DNA of 12,583 nucleotides, from the NCBI GenBank assembly GCA_001887945.1, contig LDOQ01000273.1:1-12583 (forward strand). The letters are read 5' to 3'. A program made the translations under genes and the position numbers. Below are positions 1 to 8,013 of this stretch, piece by piece (position 1 is the first letter of the stretch; the number at the start of each line of letters is the position of its first letter). The notes below the pieces were generated by a model. It was given only the letters and a program-made list of their open reading frames with translations. It was not told the DNA's origin and did not search any database. Origin of the DNA: Spraguea lophii. Lineage: Eukaryota > Microsporidia > Spragueidae.

Positions 1-2
1 GG

Positions 3-701
3 ATTTCTTCATTGATTGGAGCCTTCCCTAGAACAAGATGTGCCACTTGGGTCTCCGGATCCGCTAGATGGCTAAAAAGGTTTGGGCATGCAGTGCTTGA
101 ATCTCGTGTTCCTGATCATAAGAAAGTGGAGTTAATCGCAGAAGTGATCAGGAACAGAGAGGTCTCTCGGGACAGGTCTGTCATAGGGAGGATCAGAGAT
201 GGTGGTAATATACGTCTGATCCCACCCAAGCTGTTAGCAGCCAAGAACCACCTCTATAGTGGATGGATGGCTTTGATACGTTTACGTATTGGAACATTTT
301 ATCTCTCTTATAGAATGGCTGTGTCAGGAAGGATTGACAGCAGATATAGACAGTCCTGTCCCTTCTGCGGTGGCGGAAGAGAGACGATGTTTCATCTCTT
401 GTGGGTCTGTCCTAGATGGGCTCTACAAAGAGAAGAAGCATTTAGTTGGATAAGGTCAGAGGACAATATTGTGCTACGAGCCTTATCTGCTAGCATTTTA
501 AATCCACCAGAAGACAATCCAAGTCTTTTGGGGGTACTCTTAGGGGGAGAGTGGGAAGCTACTGGTCCGCAGCAATTAAAGGTAATTGTGGCTACGGCCA
601 CTTACCTAAAGTCCGTAATAAATCTAAGAAATATATTGTTAAATGAATATATACAAAGCCATAGTAATCCTGATAATCAAAGTGGCCAGGGAACTAATTA
701 G
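3..701 (+). CDS. LINE reverse transcriptase ORF, C-terminal fragment with zf-RVT zinc knuckle (partial)
   Basis: This is the C-terminal part of a LINE polyprotein, the protein that copies element RNA into DNA at the target site. The frame is open to the window edge, so the true start is missing; the first TTG or ATG is not a real start. The visible 232 residues lie after the polymerase domain. Counting from the L of the TTG codon at 12, there is a region typical of LINE C-termini (L-I-R-L-R-I-G-T-F near 88-96), then a C-x2-C-x8-H-x4-C knuckle (C116, C119, H128, C133) followed by P-R-W. This matches the zf-RVT pattern found downstream of many LINE reverse transcriptases. About 95 further residues run to the stop. 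No frameshift or internal stop is present, so the copy looks young. Its translation is identical to the inverted copy at 11883-12581 over 229 residues. Confidence 0.85.
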   Translation: MSSLIGAFPRTRCATWVSGSARWLKRFGHAVLESRVPDHKKVELIAEVIRNREVSRDRSVIGRIRDGGNIRLIPPKLLAAKNHLYSGWMALIRLRIGTFYLSYRMAVSGRIDSRYRQSCPFCGGGRETMFHLLWVCPRWALQREEAFSWIRSEDNIVLRALSASILNPPEDNPSLLGVLLGGEWEATGPQQLKVIVATATYLKSVINLRNILLNEYIQSHSNPDNQSGQGTN

Positions 702-939
702 TATATATTTAAAACATTATTTCGTAATATGTTATGTACCTCCAAGAACCAAAGGTCCCAGACCATGGTGGGCCGCAACCGGCCAGGAGAAGATTTAGGT
801 ATAGATCCTCCCCAGAGAAGCTGTTTTTACAGATTGGGAGTTGAGTTGAAGAGTGGGAAGATAAAAATATAGTTGTAGTGAAGTAAAAAAGCATCATAAA
901 TAAATTTTTCTTATTTAAAAAAATGTATTGTTCTTTTAT
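6..939 (+). repeat. Inverted repeat, left arm
   Basis: This arm pairs with 11645-12578 in reverse orientation and consists wholly of the LINE 3' part. From 6 to about 823 I find no difference between the arms by eye. From 824 to 939 substitutions and small indels appear. The outermost five bases (ggatt here, gcgtg on the other arm) do not match. Confidence 0.9.
746..788 (+). repeat. GC-rich LINE 3' UTR block shared with the SINE tail
   Basis: This 43-bp block begins gaacc and ends ggccagga. It matches 8364-8406 in the SINE at 39 of 43 positions without a gap and matches the other LINE copy (11796-11838, minus strand) exactly. It contains the palindrome ccatgg and a pair of ggcc tetramers (771-774, 781-784) that can pair into a short hairpin. 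In known LINE/SINE pairs the shared 3' segment is what the LINE reverse transcriptase recognises; assigning that role here is inference. Confidence 0.8.
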
Positions 940-1235
940 TTTTTATAAAATGTAAATTTTTATTTTAAATAAAATATTTTCATTGTAATCATATTCTGTT
1001 TTTGGAAAAAGTTTAATATTCATCATTGTAATTTTTTAGATTTACTATTTTTATCTGTGTATATGTATTATATCGATTAAACTATTGGAACTAACCTTTA
1101 AAAATAAAAAAAAAGTAATGTAAATATTTTTCATAAATATATATTTTCAAATTACAGATGATAAAATATCTTTATTATAAATTAAAAACATTATTTCTTT
1201 CTTATATATTATATACAGAATATGGTTTTAAAAAT
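940..1235. other. AT-rich non-coding spacer
   Basis: This stretch between the LINE 3' end and the tRNA-like element is almost entirely A/T with short homopolymer runs. No ORF, structured RNA or recognisable repeat was seen. Confidence 0.7.
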
Positions 1236-1304
1236 TCTTCGGGAGAAGGATTCGTACTCGCAAAATTGGGGATTTAATTACCACCCCATGACCACTCGTT
1301 AAAC
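1236..1304 (-). repeat. Degenerate tRNA-like element (SINE head), copy C
   Basis: Read on the minus strand, this aligns with the tRNA-like heads at 7951-8023 and 11511-11580. It keeps the A-box-like acgagtggtc, the tggggtggtaa segment, and a B-box-like agtacgaatcc, where the other copies have ggttcgaatcc. The B box lies at 1248-1258 and the A box at 1290-1301 in plus coordinates. The body and LINE-derived tail of the full SINE are absent. It does not fold into a full cloverleaf by eye and is not called a tRNA gene. It is the most diverged of the three copies. Confidence 0.65.
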
Positions 1305-1871
1305 GAAATTTATATATATAATAGGGAATATTGGAAAATATTATACCCATATATATAATAGAATACAAATAAGTTATTTCTTTATTTAGTCTGCAATTTA
1401 TTATTATAATTAATTTTTATTAAAATCATAATAGTTATTGATTTGGAATAGCAAATAAAAAATTTAAAGAAAAATATAATCAAATAATGTTAAATATGGC
1501 TTTAATAATAAAATAAATATATTATTTTTTTAAAAAAGTTATAATATTTTATCTAATTTCTATATGTTTACAATATAAGTTATATAAAATGACATTTAAC
1601 TACATAAGAGATTATATTTATATTTATTTCTTTTAAAATAATACCATTGTTTATTATTAATACTATATAACAAAAATTTAAAAGAGATTTAAAGAGAATA
1701 TATATTATAAAAAAGTTATTTATGATCTAATAATGTATTTTCATCAATTAATGGGTTCAAAAAATTTTTATTTTTAATAACTTATTCGAATCTTACCTGT
1801 AACAAGCTAGAAAATTTCCTGCTATTAATGCAAATATATTTTTTTTAAAACCATCCTGTTCCATCCTATCA
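1305..1871. other. AT-rich intergenic region downstream of the 748-aa LRR gene
   Basis: No gene was seen in these roughly 570 bases. The only structure is an imperfect dyad at about 1311-1368, where GGG and CCC triplets flank aatatt-ggaa-aatatt within TA repeats. The rest is A/T homopolymer-rich sequence. Confidence 0.65.
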
Positions 1872-4118
1872 TTATTGATATATTTTGTCATTATTCTTTT
1901 CTTCTTTATGAAAATACCCCATCGACTTTAAAAATATATAAGCACCTTCATCATTTATTTGAAAATAATCTTCATCATCAATGTATTCAAATATATTACT
2001 TATTTTAAACTCTTCTCCAAATTTATTAGTTAAATATTCCCTTAATTGATTATATAATACTAAACCTGATTTTCTATCCTTTAGATATTCATTTATTTCT
2101 TTTACTATTGTTTTGCAGGTAAATTTACTAAAAAATTTTTTAATTATATATTTTTTATCATGAAGTCCTGGTATCATAGACATATTACCATATAAATTGG
2201 GCACTTTCTCGAATCCAAGTTCTTCTGATAATATATTTCTCCAATTTAAAAACACCTCGACCTCTTCCTTTTCACCCTTACCAGTGGTAATACTTTTAAG
2301 GATTTCAAATTTAAGATCTGTTATTATTTCAATTATCTTTTGTTCAGCAGAATTACAAACATTCCCTTGCTTCAGAAATAAGTGCGTTGCTATAAAAGCT
2401 TCTTCTTGGCCATCCAAACAATAAACTTCATCTGCAATCGTGTTATACTTGAAATTTAATTGGTTTAAAAGTCCAATGAGCGTCTCTTCTACATCTTTTT
2501 GTTTTTCTGGAAGCATTTCAGTCATTGTTATTACAATAGATTCAAAATGATCAATAATCGAATTTCTTTTTTGATAATCAATAAGTGAATTTTGAAGTAC
2601 TTCTACATTGCCTTCATAATAATAATATTCATTCATTCTTCTCATTAAAAAAGCTAATTTTTCTTCTCTCTTATATGTTATATATTTAAAAATATTTTGT
2701 AACATTTCTTCTATTTCTTGTCTTGTTTTTGTATGTTTTCTTAGTTTATCCATTTTACATAATTTTATTTTTTCGAAATTTAATCTTTCATAAATAGGAA
2801 TATCAAGTTCTTCATAAAATTTTTTAACATCTAAATCCAAGTTAATATTTTCTGGAATTCGAAATGTTCTTGTCCTATTATATCTGATGTTTCTTAAAAT
2901 ATCCTGATTTACTCGTTCAATAGAGATTAATTCTGAATTCTGTGAATCCTCATCTATCTCTAAGCGCAAAGGATTCATACATAAATCAATTTGTAAAGTT
3001 CTGTTTCTCATATTATTAATATTCGAAGGGAGTAATTCTACACGATTAGAGAATAAATCCAATTTTTTAAGCGTGGTTATGTCAAATATATTTTTATCGA
3101 TATTACCTATTCTGTTAACAGATAAATTAAGTATTTCTAAATTTTGTAAAGCATTATCGGAGATCGAGCATTCAGTTATTCTGTTATATTCAAGATATAA
3201 CTCCAACAAATTATTAAATACACCATTTCCAATAATTATATTCTCAATACGATTAGAAGAAATATTTAATATTTTTAAATTAGCAAAAGAATGTAATTCG
3301 TGAGGAATCTCTTCGAAATAGTTGCCAGAAATATCGAGTTCTTCTAAATTAATAAAATCGAGGAAATTTTGTGGGAACGCACTCAAACCATTATTACTAA
3401 TGTATAAGATTTTTAAGGATTTATAAGACACAAAATTTGTATAATCATTATTGTTTTCAATACGACTCTTTTTTTCTGCAGAGTGATAATCATCAGAATA
3501 AGTCATGCAAGAAATAGAATCACCAGTTCCAAATAATAAAAAATTATGTGACAAATTCAATTCTGTCAAATTTTTTAATTTAAATAAATTTTGACTGATA
3601 CTTATCAAACAATGGAAATCTTGAATATTTAATGTTTCAAGACTGCTCATTCTGATTATTTCGGAAGGTATCATATCAAATTTATTAAAACCCAAATAAA
3701 GAGTTTTCAATTTTTCTAATGAAAATAAAACTTGGGGAAATTCCTTAAATTTATTTACACTTAAATCTAAAAATTCTAGTTCCTTAAGTTTTTCAAATTG
3801 ATTGGGTAATTTGGATAATGTTAATCCACTAAGTATTAGATATTTAATATTACTGATTTCACAGAATATTAGAGGAAATATATTATTTTCTGTTTCTGAA
3901 TTGATGTTATTTAATTTTATAATTTTAATTTCTTTACCATATTCATTTTCATTTACTTCAAACAAACATAAAAACCCCGGCTTGTTTGAAATTTCATCAT
4001 ATAAATCAACTTCATCTGGTTTGGGTATTAACATCTTAATATCGTTATAATTATTAGATGTTATTTCATATCTAGTACAGTTCATCAATACCAGGAAAAA
4101 GACAAATAAAAAATTCAT
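1872..4118 (-). CDS. Secreted leucine-rich repeat protein with C-terminal NEL-like (C-x-D) domain, 748 aa
   Basis: I start this gene at the ATG at 4116-4118 rather than an in-frame TTG three codons upstream. That gives M-N-F-L-F-V-F-F-L-V-L-M, a strong signal peptide, so secretion or surface export is likely. LRRs with the L-x-x-L-x-L-S-x-N-x-L/F-x-x-x-P pattern run from about residue 90 to 387, interrupted near 198-233 by a low-complexity insert. A charged linker follows, then a helical domain (about 520-738) carrying C567-L-D569-G-Q, E-I-L-K-S-I-T-T (605-612), W626...E-L-G-F (633-636) and F-F-x-K-F-x-C (662-668). The same motifs occur at the same spacing in the 856-aa paralog at 8753-11323. 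The order LRR, then C-x-D domain, recalls IpaH/SspH/SlrP-type E3 ubiquitin ligases, with the Cys as a candidate ubiquitin acceptor; that is inference. The gene is intact, intronless and AT-rich. Otherwise it is a lineage-specific LRR protein of unknown function. Confidence 0.85.
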   Translation of the reverse strand: MNFLFVFFLVLMNCTRYEITSNNYNDIKMLIPKPDEVDLYDEISNKPGFLCLFEVNENEYGKEIKIIKLNNINSETENNIFPLIFCEISNIKYLILSGLTLSKLPNQFEKLKELEFLDLSVNKFKEFPQVLFSLEKLKTLYLGFNKFDMIPSEIIRMSSLETLNIQDFHCLISISQNLFKLKNLTELNLSHNFLLFGTGDSISCMTYSDDYHSAEKKSRIENNNDYTNFVSYKSLKILYISNNGLSAFPQNFLDFINLEELDISGNYFEEIPHELHSFANLKILNISSNRIENIIIGNGVFNNLLELYLEYNRITECSISDNALQNLEILNLSVNRIGNIDKNIFDITTLKKLDLFSNRVELLPSNINNMRNRTLQIDLCMNPLRLEIDEDSQNSELISIERVNQDILRNIRYNRTRTFRIPENINLDLDVKKFYEELDIPIYERLNFEKIKLCKMDKLRKHTKTRQEIEEMLQNIFKYITYKREEKLAFLMRRMNEYYYYEGNVEVLQNSLIDYQKRNSIIDHFESIVITMTEMLPEKQKDVEETLIGLLNQLNFKYNTIADEVYCLDGQEEAFIATHLFLKQGNVCNSAEQKIIEIITDLKFEILKSITTGKGEKEEVEVFLNWRNILSEELGFEKVPNLYGNMSMIPGLHDKKYIIKKFFSKFTCKTIVKEINEYLKDRKSGLVLYNQLREYLTNKFGEEFKISNIFEYIDDEDYFQINDEGAYIFLKSMGYFHKEEKNNDKIYQ
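1905..2561 (-). other. NEL-like helical domain of the 748-aa protein (candidate E3 ligase)
   Basis: This covers residues about 520-738. The C-L-D-G-Q motif is encoded at 2406-2420, with the Cys codon at 2418-2420. In known NEL ligases the catalytic Cys sits in a C-x-D motif preceded by helices and followed some 40-50 residues later by an amphipathic segment and an acidic-hydrophobic E-V/I-x-V-Y/F-L helix. Here K-F-E-I-L and E-V-E-V-F-L-N-W occupy the comparable places. Assignment rests on motif and spacing only. Confidence 0.5.
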
Positions 4119-4127
4119 AAAAAACAA

Positions 4128-4131
4128 GGGG
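4128..4131 (-). promoter_or_regulatory. CCCC start-site signal of the 748-aa LRR gene
   Basis: On the coding strand CCCC lies nine bases before the ATG in otherwise C-poor DNA. CCC- or GGG-like motifs just upstream of start codons have been described for microsporidian genes. The second LRR gene has CCC directly abutting its ATG. A chance C run is possible here because of the nine-base gap. Confidence 0.45.
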
Positions 4132-6605
4132 TTCTTCTTCTTATATAATTTTTTTTATCAATTTTTTAACATTTAAAATAAATATTTTTAAACCATAAGA
4201 ATAATTTCAAAAAGAAATTCATAAATATGGTGTGAGAAATAGAATTAGAATCAAATTTACATAAAAATAACTTAAACAACAATATTGGAAAAAAAAATAA
4301 AATATTTGTGAGATAATTTTTAAAATAGATGAGAAAATGAAGAGATAAAATTATTAGATTTCCAAATAGTTTTATAAAGTTCAACATGTTACATACATTG
4401 GTGATTGTAATATAATTAGTAAAACAAGCCAGGAAATAAAAAAATACAAAAATTATTTTTTATTTTTTTCTTCTATAAGAATATTTCATTAAGATATTTC
4501 TCGAATAAATAGAAATCTATTTATATACGACCTCAGAAAAAAATAAAATATATTCAAATATATCATAACTTTATAAACTGTTTTAATTTTTGCCGTAAAA
4601 ATCTCTTTTGTTTTTTCATTGATTTACAAAACGATTTTTATTTCATTAATATCACTTTGAGAATAATAAATTAATAAATATTACAATATAAAAAAGTAAT
4701 ATTTATAATACAATAAAAAAATCATATGCATTAACTGTTGGAAGATAATCATTTTCGTTTATATATGTATAATAAGATTAAAATAATTTGTATAAATGAA
4801 TTTCTTATATAAATTAATATATATTGATAAAATAAACAGTATGAAAAAAGTATTTGGTAAGAATATATATACATTGATTTATACTCGGATTTTTTTTATT
4901 ATTTACCTCTTAGTAAGAATGAAGAAAAAAAACTTAATTATATAATTTTTTTAATTAAATATTTTTATTTTATTATATAATTTATAGAAAAATCTAACTT
5001 TATTAAAGGATGTTCATTAAAAAGTTTTATATAATAAATAGGATGTTGGATATATTACATTTATACTTGTATTTCCATATTTTTATACTTTAAAATAATA
5101 GTATTTTACTTTTTATCTATTAATCTTTAATTAGTTAATCTGATTTTTATTTAAATTAGCACATTCATTAAATTGTCATATTTCTTTTAAATATTTAAAA
5201 ACTTTTGGGTATAGATCAAGTATTAATTGTAAGACTTTATGGTTGAAATTTTGTGTTTTTATAGGCTTCTTAATAAAAGAAAAAGTATTAGACATGGATC
5301 AATATTTATTTATTTTATTTTCTTTTTATAAACGATATTGTTGTACTTCTTGTTACTTATTTGTCATTGTTTGCTCGTTGATGATACTATTATTCAGCAA
5401 TTATTATTAAGGTATTTGTATTTCCATTAAAATCGTCAAAGGTTTAAACTTTATAAAATACAATATTTAAACATATTACCAGATTAAATTGCAAGGTATA
5501 TTACATCTTTATTATATATCTGTATAGTAATATTATTATATTTAATATATATCTTGCTTAACTTTAATTCAGAAAGTTTCAAATAAAAAAAATAAAATTA
5601 ACTTGGGTTTCCGAATTGATGTGAAAAGTTTATATGAATAAGTAAATTATATATATTATGTACCGTTATATATTAAACTTAATTCATTTACTGTTCCATT
5701 TTTTAAAAATCTTTGGTTTTTATATATCTCTAAATTAGAATAAAGCAGTGATTTAAGTAAATATTTTATAAATAATGTGTATTATTATATCTATTATACT
5801 TTACATATTTATTGTTTCACTCTGATACATAAACATTTAAATAAAAAAATACAAGATATAAAAAAACAAAAAAATAAATATATGCTAATAATTTAATATT
5901 TAACCAGTATAATATAATCAATACTTAAGCTTATGAAGAAAAAATAACTAATAGAATATAAATATTTAATTAATCGACGAAGTAATATGTGTAAATATTT
6001 TAAAAAATTGTTACTAATTATTAAATCTAATTATAACCCGATCAGATTTTTTTATCTATTAAAATATATGAAAATTTTATAAATATATAATTTATATCTG
6101 GAAAATCTTGGTATTACATCAAGTTTAATATATCTGAGAGATATCACTTTAATTCTTAAGAAAAATAATAAAACTAGTCTATAGATGATAAAATAAAAAA
6201 TTAAATAGGATTATATTAAAAGAATACGAATACTTATGATCATTTTATCCCCAACGAAAAGGATTTTGAAATTATGTCTATAATAAAAAAATTAAAATAA
6301 CTGAAAATTATATTATTGTGAAATTAATGTTTAAAAGAATTTTTGTTATCCTTAATTTAAAAACTGAAATAGAAAATGGCAATGTTAATATTACATTTAA
6401 TAACCATATTAGTACACATGGTCAAAAACAAAGTTATGACGGTTATATAAGGAAAGAGATATTGAATTACGGAATTGTATATAATATCATAGATGTTTTT
6501 ACTGCATGAGAGTTCAAATTTAAATATAATAAAAAGAATAAATGATATATATGATAATATAATAAAAATATGTTAACGAAAAAATTATAAGAAAAGTTAT
6601 AAAAC
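4132..6605. other. Gene-poor, extremely AT-rich intergenic region
   Basis: About 2.5 kb without a convincing gene. The ORFs present are short, biased to F/L/I/N/K/Y as expected of random AT-rich DNA, and lack an upstream C run or recognisable domain. No decayed LRR paralog, tRNA or transposase remnant was seen. It may hold old, unrecognisable mobile-element debris or 5' regulatory sequence for the gene at 1872-4118. Confidence 0.6.
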
Positions 6606-6613
6606 AATTTTTG
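6606..6613 (+). repeat. Target-site duplication, left (AATTTTTG)
   Basis: The same eight bases occur at 7603-7610, exactly flanking the inverted termini of the Merlin-type element. Merlin/IS1595-type elements typically make 8-9 bp duplications. If the element is taken to begin ggg and end ccc, the duplication would be seven bases instead. Confidence 0.7.
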
Positions 6614-6647
6614 GGAATAATGAATATTAACTACCCCCCCAAAACAG
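6614..6647 (+). repeat. Merlin terminal inverted repeat, left
   Basis: Reads ggaataatgaatattaacta, then a run of seven C and aaaacag. Compared with the right end it has one small indel near the tip and a different C/A run length (7C+4A against 4C+6A). Confidence 0.8.
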
Positions 6648-7450
6648 CTTTAATCATGAATATAACAATAAAAAACAGAATAGATTTAGAAAATAAGATA
6701 AATTGCTCGAGCAAAATTCTTTCTTTTTTACGGAATATGGGTGTTCTTAAAGAAAATCACAAATGTTCGTTGTGTAAAAGGTATATGAAAACAATGAAAA
6801 GTAAGTGTGGCGATGGTTTTATTTTAAGATGTCATGGTAAAAGATGTAATAAAAAAACGATTCCCGTAAGAATTGGAAGTTTATTGAGTAGGATTAAATT
6901 CCCTTTAATTTCCATAATTCGAATAATATATGAATGGTCTCAATAGAGAAGTTTAAAAGACATAATGAAAGAAGTAGGAATAACCTTTAATGGTTTGAAA
7001 TCGGTATTATCAGTTTTTGAACCTCATATAAAAAAAACAAAAATAAAAAATAGGAGGTGAAGATAAGTGGGTTGAGATAGATGATCAGCTATTTCAAAAA
7101 GAAAGTATAATGTTGGAAGAATCAATAAACAAATTTGGGTTGTTGGAGGTATTGATAGAATAACTAAAAAAACATTTTTTGGTGTAACAATTTCAAGAAA
7201 TGCAAAATTCTTGAGACATACAATTAAGAAACATGTTAAGGAAGGTTCAATAATAGTAACAAATCGTTGTAAAGGATACAAAGACCTTCGAAATTTAAAT
7301 TACAGGCATTTTAAAATTAACCATTCGAGAAACTTTTTAGAGCCAAGAAACAGAGAAATAAACACACAAACAATAAAAATAAATTGGTGATGGCTAAAAG
7401 ATTGTATAAAAATAAGGAACCCAATGTCAAACGAACCGTTTTGGAAGTGA
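6620..7450 (+). pseudogene. Merlin/IS1595-family transposase pseudogene
   Basis: The intact enzyme would cut and paste the element as a DDE transposase. The first readable segment (ATG at 6620, or 6656) encodes an N-terminal zinc ribbon, C-S-L-C followed by R-C-x5-C, then the I-x-x-G-S-L-L/F helix region, and stops at TAG 6944-6946. Reading on, the frame shifts near the poly-A tract at 7030-7050, giving I-G-G-E-D-K-W-V-E-I-D-D with the first catalytic Asp (7080-7082). It shifts again near 7100-7105, then runs open for 94 codons with I-W-V-V-G-G-I-D-R, K-G-Y-K-D-L and N-H-S-R-N-F. A TGA follows at 7388-7390 and another at 7448-7450. The expected second catalytic Asp (T-D before x-x-K-G-Y) is Asn at 7262-7264. 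The third (acidic, after T-Q-T-I) is Lys at 7376-7378. The gene is dead several times over. Confidence 0.85.
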
Positions 7451-7568
7451 TTTCACAATAGTTTTTTAAAAAAAATCATAATTTCGATTTTATGGAAATT
7501 ATGCTCGAGCCAAAATGCTTAAAATGTCTTAAAAATAATTAAAATACTTTTTTATTTGAATTTAAGAC

Positions 7569-7602
7569 TGTTTTTTGGGGTAGTTAATATTCATTAATGC
7601 CC
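7569..7602 (-). repeat. Merlin terminal inverted repeat, right
   Basis: Read on the minus strand this starts ggcattaatgaatattaact and continues to acccc and aaaaaacag, matching the left terminus. Confidence 0.8.
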
Positions 7603-7610
7603 AATTTTTG
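7603..7610 (+). repeat. Target-site duplication, right (AATTTTTG)
   Basis: Direct copy of 6606-6613, immediately outside the right inverted terminus. Confidence 0.7.
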
Positions 7611-7950
7611 ATTTGAAATAAAAAGTATATAATGAAAAACTTAATCTGGTTGGTGCATTTCGTTTCTTTTTTAAAAAAATTGTCGATTGATGTATTATAT
7701 TATAATTACATAGACAAATGTATTTTGTTATAGGATTCTAACCTTATTTAACATATACCTGTTATATGTTTTTTTATGAATAGATGAGTTGATAGTGTAT
7801 CTATAATTCTTTGAATACAGTATCTTCTTTTTACAAGAATGCTCCGATATAATTAAATACCCATATTACTCTATTTTTTATGATATTTATATAATATTTC
7901 ATTTTTAAATAATTTGTTTATACTTATTTTAACATAATAGAATATCTTTA
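7611..7950. other. AT-rich spacer between Merlin element and SINE
   Basis: No gene or recognisable repeat was seen in these 340 bases. Confidence 0.65.
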
Positions 7951-7958
7951 GTCCCTCC

Positions 7959-8013
7959 TGGCCCAGTGGTCGTGGGGTGGTAACCAAACCCCAAGCCTGG
8001 CGGGTTCGAATCC
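7959..8013 (+). promoter_or_regulatory. Internal RNA polymerase III promoter (A box and B box) of the SINE
   Basis: The A-box-like tggcccagtgg and the B box ggttcgaatcc are separated by 33 bases. The B box matches the consensus closely, and its flanks partly form a T-stem. The D and anticodon arms are not canonical, so this is a tRNA-derived promoter rather than a working tRNA. Confidence 0.65.

Larger units (their letters stand above)
1..939 (+). mobile_element. Non-LTR retrotransposon (LINE), 3' part
   Basis: This is the 3' end of a LINE: the last 232 codons or so of the reverse-transcriptase ORF, a stop at 699-701 and a 3' UTR of about 238 bp. It is far richer in GC than the surrounding sequence. 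The 3' limit is set by comparison with the inverted copy at 11645-12583; similarity stops after the shared bases ttcttttat at 931-939. The UTR holds a GC-rich block (746-788) that recurs in the SINE at 8364-8406 and a small hairpin at 821-832. The 5' end lies outside the window, so neither target-site duplication nor full length can be judged. The clade is not assigned. Confidence 0.85.
6614..7602 (+). mobile_element. Decayed Merlin (IS1595/ISXO2-like) DNA transposon
   Basis: This element of about 989 bp is bounded by terminal inverted repeats of about 34-35 bp (6614-6647 and 7569-7602). They share atgaatattaactacccc and aaaacag and differ by a few substitutions and small indels. It is flanked by an 8-bp direct repeat (6606-6613, 7603-7610). 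Inside is a broken transposase with a zinc ribbon and IS1595-type catalytic core. An 8-bp palindrome, gctcgagc, sits about 91 bp from each end (6705-6712 and 7503-7510). Merlin elements occur in microsporidia, animals and other eukaryotes. This copy cannot encode an active enzyme. Confidence 0.85.

Noticed and set aside
4166..4387. 73-codon minus-strand ORF rich in F, L and I just upstream of the 748-aa LRR gene
   Set aside because: Composition is what random A/T-rich DNA gives; no upstream C run, no domain, no homology recognised. A small membrane protein cannot be excluded.
5294..5410. 38-codon plus-strand ORF with two hydrophobic stretches and several Cys
   Set aside because: Too short and too close to random AT composition to support; no start signal.
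6318..6509. 63-codon plus-strand ORF
   Set aside because: It starts at TTG, has no recognisable domain and sits in AT-rich DNA; treated as chance or unrecognisable debris.
4132..6605. CRISPR array or tandem repeats in the AT-rich spacer
   Set aside because: No regularly spaced repeats; only A/T runs.
7024..7281. 85-codon minus-strand ORF in the Merlin element
   Set aside because: Antisense shadow of the transposase pseudogene.
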